Shown here: piece after piece, positions 6,888-10,773 of the stretch
Position numbering within the stretch: position 1 is the stretch's first letter
How the letters are laid out: each line of letters opens with the position of its first letter
From: Deltaproteobacteria bacterium
GTDB lineage: Bacteria; Myxococcota; UBA796; SXON01
Direction: 5' to 3'
NCBI GenBank assembly: GCA_947483545.1
Contig: CANKNP010000175.1
Coordinates: forward strand, 1 to 10,773
DNA length: 10,773 nucleotides
Program-made: the position numbers and the translations under genes
The notes under the pieces: generated by a model
The model's database searches: none
What the model saw: only the letters and a program-made list of their open reading frames with translations
Told to the model about the DNA's origin: nothing

Positions 6888-7919
6888 TCAGACGAACGCC
6901 CAATCTGCGGTCGTTTCGACGCCCACAACACCGAGAAGGATCCCAGCTTCCCTCGTGCGGGCTCGCCGCTCAGCGAAACGGGTCCGCGCTGCGGCATCGT
7001 GGTCGCAGGTCTCGATCTGAGCGCGGTCAAGCTTGAGCTCGTCCAAAGCGGAGGCGAGGGGCGGGCCCAAGGCGGCCTCTGCGAACGGGCCGTCGTGGAT
7101 GGACAGGGACACGCCCCGAACGCGGAGCCAGGCCAGCGACGCGAGCGTGCGGGGGAGCTGCGGTCCCGCGCCCAGGTGCAGCGTGATCCGGGCGAGGGGG
7201 ACCCCCGCGAGCGCCGCCGCGGTCGTCACAAACGTGGGAAAGCTGGGATCGACGGGGCTATCGGTAGGGACCGCGAGGGTGACGTCCAAGGGAAGGCCCG
7301 CGTCGGCCCATCGCCGGCGGTGGCGGAGCGCGTCCAGGAGCACGACCCGCGCCAGGTCGTGGGCGAGCTCTGGGCTGCCTGCGGGGAGGTCGAGCGGGTC
7401 CGCGGAGATTCCGCCCCGAGAGGAACGCCATCGGGGGATCGCCTCGACGGCGAGCACCTGGCCGGTCCGCAGGCCGACCCTGGGGACGTAGGCATTTACG
7501 ATGTGTCCCGCGCGGATGGACGCCCGAACGCCTTCATCGGTGTGTGGTCGCTCGACGTGCGCGGGCTTGTTCCCAAGCTCGCTCAGGATTCGCGCGAGGA
7601 CCTCCTTGCGGATCGGCTCGACGAGCGCCCCGACCACACGCAAACCCCGCTCCGTGGCGCGCGTGAGCTGGGCAGTCAGGTTGGGCTCGTGCCCCGAGAA
7701 CACCAGGGCGGCCACGCACCGGCACGCGGTGAGCGCCTCGACCACGTCGGGCCCGCCCTCTCGCGGGACCTCCACGAGCACCAAATCCCAGGGCCGCGCC
7801 GCTTCGGCGAGGAGCTTCAGGCCTTCGGTCGCGTGCTCGACGGTCTCCAGGTGGTAGTGGCCCGAACGCTCACACTCTCGTGTCACCCGTTTTCGGGTGA
7901 ACGGATCGGCGTGGATCAC
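6888..7919 (-). CDS. Degenerate receiver-EAL protein, probably unable to hydrolyse c-di-GMP, truncated by TGA
   Basis: An N-terminal receiver fold (1-115) followed by an EAL-type domain (about 135-343). EAL phosphodiesterases cleave c-di-GMP using metal ligands, most of which are gone here. The receiver has E50 where the phospho-Asp belongs (DLVLVEVP) and E101 in place of the conserved Lys (LVEPI), so it should not be phosphorylated normally. In the EAL domain E159 (VEAIPRW), D276 and K296 (ELKLDR) remain. The NLS Asn is A216, the Glu of LTLEITE is H248, the first Asp of DDFG is H275, and the Glu of AEGVET is V332. The domain stops right after VGVETTADWAFV, missing its last ~35 residues. The GTG at 7919 is the conservative start; CTG at 7931 has a better ribosome-binding site and restores the first beta-strand (LRILVIHAD). 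A c-di-GMP-binding or protein-binding role, or decay, are the alternatives. Confidence 0.82.
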   Translation of the reverse strand: MIHADPFTRKRVTRECERSGHYHLETVEHATEGLKLLAEAARPWDLVLVEVPREGGPDVVEALTACRCVAALVFSGHEPNLTAQLTRATERGLRVVGALVEPIRKEVLARILSELGNKPAHVERPHTDEGVRASIRAGHIVNAYVPRVGLRTGQVLAVEAIPRWRSSRGGISADPLDLPAGSPELAHDLARVVLLDALRHRRRWADAGLPLDVTLAVPTDSPVDPSFPTFVTTAAALAGVPLARITLHLGAGPQLPRTLASLAWLRVRGVSLSIHDGPFAEAALGPPLASALDELKLDRAQIETCDHDAAARTRFAERRARTREAGILLGVVGVETTADWAFV

Positions 7920-7937
7920 CAGGATTCGCAGTTCTCA

Positions 7938-7941
7938 CTCC
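7938..7941 (-). promoter_or_regulatory. Ribosome-binding site supporting a CTG start at 7931
   Basis: On the minus strand GGAG is followed by six bases (TGAGAA) and then CTG at 7931-7929. This is ideal spacing for CTG, while the GTG at 7919 has no purine-rich site within 12 nt. A TGA at 7937-7935 closes the frame just upstream, so CTG 7931 is the earliest useful codon. Confidence 0.45.
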
Positions 7942-8074
7942 AGCGTCGGGTGCGCTTTGGCCCGATAACCGGACGACACCACGGCGGAGGGAAATGCGCT
8001 GATCTGCGCAGCATCGGGGTCCTCGTCGTAAACGATCCGGGAGATTTGGACCTGTTTCGGTTCAGATCTGACCT

Positions 8075-9703
8075 TTACCTGTCCATTTTCGGAACGAACA
8101 TTCGTGCGGGGATGGGTGGCAGCCCTCGTTTGGCCAACAGGCCTGGGCCAAACAACAGCGTCGCCGTGTGGCGCGTCCCCAGAGTGAACCAGACCCAGAA
8201 CCAGGTGCCGAGCAGGCCGATCCGCGAGAGGCCAACGCAGACGATGGTGGCGAGCGCGCCGGCGGCGACGAAGAGGCGGTAAGACCACCAGAGAGAGAAG
8301 CCACCGAGCTCGGGATAACGCTCGTGGAGTCGCCACAGTCGCCCAAACGGGGGCAACAGCGTGGCGAAATCGTAGCCGGATGCGCCCGCCAACGAGTAGA
8401 CGTCCAGCGACATGAACGGAACTGCGAGCATTCCCCGCCAGACGTTGGGGTTGAGGAGCTGACCCCAGCCACGCGGCCCTCGCAAATGCCGCGCTGCAGC
8501 ACGGCTCTGGATCCAGTTCAGCGCGAGATGCGCCACCTCGTCTTGACACACGCGAACGACGAAGTCCGAGAAGCCTGGGCTCTGAAGCGAAGGATGATCC
8601 CGGAGGAAGGGGATGGTCCCGGCGTCGAGGAAGGTCTCGAACACCGGCGTCGATACAGCGACGAGGGTGGCGTCCAAGCGCGGGTCCAAGGTGTCGAACT
8701 GGTCGAGTACGAGGGCGTTTCCGAGGCCCGGGGGTTGAAGCTCGCCCCCGTGCGCGGCGATGAGCTTGCGGAGCCCGTCGGCGTGCCTGCGCTCCTCCAC
8801 CGCGAACAACCCGTAAAGCTCCGAAAGCTCGGGGTCTTCGCTGGCGTCGCGGAGGAGCTCGAAGTTCAGGCGAGCGATCTCCTCTACGTAGATCACCTCG
8901 TTCAGGAGCCGCTCCATCAGCGGGTCCAGGGGCGCGCCGGCCAGCGGCAGGGCGATGTCGGAGAGCGCCCACTGGTGAGCTCGCACGCGGGCGAGGAGCG
9001 CGGACACGGCGCGGCGATCCCGCTCCTCGACGACCAGCGATCGGCGGGCGCCCCAGAAGGGCTCGGCCCCAGGTTGAACCCCGCGATGCACCACCGCCCA
9101 AGCGAACACCCCAGCCGCCATGCCGCTCGGCACGTCGATCACGTAGTGCTGCTTGGTGGTGAGTGTACACAGGCTCACCACGATCGCCCAGACGATCGGG
9201 ATGGCGCGGGTCCACGGGGTTTGAAGGCTCGCACGCGCGCAGAGCGCGAGGCCCCAGGCGAGCGCGACGTGCATCGAAGGCAGACAGTTTGCCGGGGAGT
9301 CCACGGCCCGGAGCTCCGCGAACTCTGCGTGGGTCAGCACCGCGAAGGGGGAGGGGCCCGGCGCCGGGAGGGGGTAGAGGTCCCGCGGGTAGGTGGTCGG
9401 GTAGACCGCGAACACCACCCAACACAAGAGCGCGGCGAGCGAGAGCGTGAAGAACAGGCGACGACCGGCGATGGCGTCAGGGACGAGCAGCCAGGCGATG
9501 AGCGCTGCCTTGGTGCCGGAGCCGTAGAGCCAGATCGTCCAGGGGACCAGCGGGATCGCGAGATCGAGCGCCGTCAAAGGCAGGAGGTGAGGCGCGCCGA
9601 ACGGTTCAAGCTTGGTGAGGCCGTAGCCGGACAGGATCGTGAGGCCGCTCAACGCCCAGAGGGCGATGCGTTTTCCGATGTCGAAAAAGGAACGGCCGAA
9701 CAC
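8075..9703 (-). CDS. Membrane fusion protein: PAP2-type phosphatase/transferase + ferritin-like diiron domain
   Basis: A 542-residue protein with two enzymatic halves. Residues 1-210 are a multi-helix PAP2 domain (hydrophobic spans near 13-31, 41-60, 64-78, 82-101, 165-182, 189-206) with PSMH (142-145) and TKQHYVID (183-190); H145, H186 and D190 form the family's phosphoryl-transfer centre. The short PSMH form resembles the Aur1/Ipt1-like branch that acts on lipid phosphates. Residues 220-410 are helical with a diiron ligand set: E274/E275, EERRH (E304, H307), E356 in VFETF, and DEVAH (E389, H392), spaced about 30 and 33 residues as in ferritin-like oxygenases and hydroxylases. Two more hydrophobic spans (470-515) return to the membrane. 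The GTG start abuts the stop of the polyprenyl synthase gene (TGAGTG) with GGAG 7 nt upstream, so they form an operon. Substrate and reaction are inferred only: a polyprenyl or other lipid phosphate. Confidence 0.85.
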   Translation of the reverse strand: MFGRSFFDIGKRIALWALSGLTILSGYGLTKLEPFGAPHLLPLTALDLAIPLVPWTIWLYGSGTKAALIAWLLVPDAIAGRRLFFTLSLAALLCWVVFAVYPTTYPRDLYPLPAPGPSPFAVLTHAEFAELRAVDSPANCLPSMHVALAWGLALCARASLQTPWTRAIPIVWAIVVSLCTLTTKQHYVIDVPSGMAAGVFAWAVVHRGVQPGAEPFWGARRSLVVEERDRRAVSALLARVRAHQWALSDIALPLAGAPLDPLMERLLNEVIYVEEIARLNFELLRDASEDPELSELYGLFAVEERRHADGLRKLIAAHGGELQPPGLGNALVLDQFDTLDPRLDATLVAVSTPVFETFLDAGTIPFLRDHPSLQSPGFSDFVVRVCQDEVAHLALNWIQSRAAARHLRGPRGWGQLLNPNVWRGMLAVPFMSLDVYSLAGASGYDFATLLPPFGRLWRLHERYPELGGFSLWWSYRLFVAAGALATIVCVGLSRIGLLGTWFWVWFTLGTRHTATLLFGPGLLAKRGLPPIPARMFVPKMDR

Positions 9704-10735
9704 TCACGCGCTCCGGGAGACGAAGTCCGAGGCGAGCCGGGAGAGGACCTGGACGCCCGCGGAGGAGGGAAGGCCGGAGATCGCGTCGAGGGCGCGATCG
9801 CAGTGGGTCTGGGCACGCTGGCTGCAGGCCTCGGGGATGCCGAGGGTGGCCATGGCCTCCCGCAGCGCGGCGAACGACTCGGGGTCCGGGTGGGCGAGGG
9901 TGTGGGCGAGACGGGCGCGCCCTGCGGCATCGCTCGCCTCGCGCAAGAGGACCAGCGGAAGCGTGACCTTGGCGGCCCGAAGATCCGTGCCGGGGGTCTT
10001 GCCGAGCACGCCTTCGTCGCCGACGTAATCGAGGAGATCGTCGAGGATCTGGAAGGCAAGGCCGGCTTCCTGGCCGTACCGGGCGAGGGCATCGATGTGC
10101 CGGGCCGGGGCGTTCACCGCGATGCCGCCGAGGGCCGCCGCACAGGAGAAGAGCCTCGCGGTCTTCTCCCCGATGATCCGGTAGAGTTCGCGGTCCGTCA
10201 GCGCGAGATCACCGGTTCGGACAAGCTCGGTCCGCTGCCCCTCCGCGATCGCGATTCCCGTCTGCACGAGCCGCCGCTGTGCGGTCTCGGGCAGTGGGTC
10301 GGCGAAGATGGTGTGGTAGAGCGCCCAGGCAGAAAAACCAAGGGTGAAAGGGGTGGACGTCAGCTTGTGCAGCGGGGGTGTGCCGCGGCGGAGGGGCGCA
10401 TCGTCGAGGATGTCGTCCAGGACGAGCGAGACCTGGTGCAGCCACTCGATGCGCGCGGCGGCGTCCAAGGCGAGGCTGGGGTCGGCGCCACAAGCCAAGG
10501 CCGAGCCGAGCGTGACACACGCCCTCGCGCGTTTTCCACCCGCCGAACGAACGCGACGCGCCGCGGCGTTCAGCGCGAGCGAGGGCCCGGTCGCGCCGCG
10601 GAGGAGCTGCTCCTCCAGCGGTTGGGACCATTGGGCGATCTCGATGGGCCAGGGGGGAGCGGGGCGGGGTGACGGGACAGGTGGGTGGTGTGGGATCCAG
10701 CTGGGGAGCGTGCGCCGCACACCTGCCAGATTCAA
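9704..10735 (-). CDS. Polyprenyl diphosphate synthase (trans-isoprenyl, IspA/GGPPS-like); start uncertain
   Basis: Chain-elongating prenyltransferase that adds IPP units to an allylic diphosphate. Key sites are GGKRAR (66-71) for IPP binding, the first Asp-rich motif D107-D108-x-x-D111 followed by R116-R117, EGQ (165-167), K191-T192, the second Asp-rich motif FQILDDLLD (D232, D233, D236), and LGK with K256 in the C-terminal lobe. Small residues (V102, S103) at -5/-4 of the first motif argue against an aromatic chain-length stop, so geranylgeranyl or longer products are likely. Two oddities: Ala instead of Pro after GGKRAR, and SA (135-136) where most family members have GD on helix E. The N-terminus is Pro-rich (13-30). 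TTG at 10735 is the upstream start inside the window, but the frame stays open to the edge at 10773, so the real start may lie beyond. It abuts the PAP2-diiron gene, which it probably supplies. Confidence 0.88.
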   Translation of the reverse strand: MNLAGVRRTLPSWIPHHPPVPSPRPAPPWPIEIAQWSQPLEEQLLRGATGPSLALNAAARRVRSAGGKRARACVTLGSALACGADPSLALDAAARIEWLHQVSLVLDDILDDAPLRRGTPPLHKLTSTPFTLGFSAWALYHTIFADPLPETAQRRLVQTGIAIAEGQRTELVRTGDLALTDRELYRIIGEKTARLFSCAAALGGIAVNAPARHIDALARYGQEAGLAFQILDDLLDYVGDEGVLGKTPGTDLRAAKVTLPLVLLREASDAAGRARLAHTLAHPDPESFAALREAMATLGIPEACSQRAQTHCDRALDAISGLPSSAGVQVLSRLASDFVSRSA

Positions 10736-10773
10736 CGCGGAGAGCTGCTCCTTGGCGTCGCCGTCGGGCAGGA

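Noticed and set aside
6774..6890. Genome-wide recoding of TGA as an amino acid
   Set aside because: TGA is the natural stop of the HU, secreted protein, membrane protein, Uma2, S46 and polyprenyl synthase genes in this window.
8094..8105. 12-bp perfect palindrome ACGAA-CA-TTCGT, resembling a LexA-type operator
   Set aside because: It is inside the 3' end of the PAP2-diiron coding sequence and encodes ordinary residues. Spacing does not match a known SOS box.
8168..10672. 834-residue open frame on the plus strand
   Set aside because: Antisense to the PAP2-diiron and polyprenyl synthase genes. Its composition is low-complexity (Glu/Arg/Gly) and no motif is recognisable.
1..10773. tRNA, rRNA, CRISPR array, transposase, integrase or attachment site
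   Set aside because: None was seen on either strand. The only repeats are the 104-bp and 7-bp tandem blocks, which lack spacers or mobile-element ends.

Overview
The window is strongly G+C-rich bacterial DNA with an ordinary chromosomal gene set: the translocase subunit SecF, an HU/IHF protein, ribosomal protein bL28 and a polyprenyl diphosphate synthase. It also carries exported proteins and a periplasmic S46 dipeptidyl peptidase, a family of Gram-negative bacteria. The S46 enzyme, the receiver-EAL protein, the Uma2-like protein and the style of the secreted proteins suggest a Myxococcota or related deltaproteobacterial-type genome. That placement is an inference; no rRNA or other decisive marker is present. 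There is no tRNA, CRISPR array, transposase or phage gene. TGA is the normal stop for most genes here.

Layout. (1) Positions 1-1564, plus strand: the C-terminal two thirds of secF, then an HU/IHF-family DNA-binding protein 9 nt later, then a small secreted protein of unknown function whose TTG start overlaps the HU stop codon. (2) Positions 1565-1811: a convergent intergenic region filled by two identical, hairpin-rich 104-bp tandem units. (3) Positions 1812-3733, minus strand: rpmB (bL28), a two-helix membrane protein of unknown function, and a succinylglutamate desuccinylase/aspartoacylase-type zinc hydrolase; the last two overlap by 1 nt. (4) Positions 3866-6770, plus strand: a Uma2-family (PD-(D/E)XK-like) protein, a spacer with a 7-bp x4 repeat, and a complete S46 peptidase with its own extended -10 promoter. 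The S46 enzyme has all catalytic and N-terminus-anchoring residues, and an Arg in the position that gives DPP11-type acidic specificity. (5) Positions 6774-10773, minus strand: a polyprenyl diphosphate synthase runs directly (0 nt gap) into a membrane protein that joins a PAP2-type phosphatase/transferase domain to a ferritin-like diiron domain. Downstream lies a receiver-EAL protein that is degenerate at nearly every catalytic position and is cut by an in-frame TGA just before the end of its EAL domain.

The most novel-looking unit is the polyprenyl synthase / PAP2-diiron pair. The inferred logic is that one enzyme makes a polyprenyl diphosphate and the membrane fusion removes or transfers the phosphate head and oxidises the lipid. 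The receiver-EAL gene looks like a former c-di-GMP signalling protein that has become a binding-only protein or is decaying into a pseudogene.
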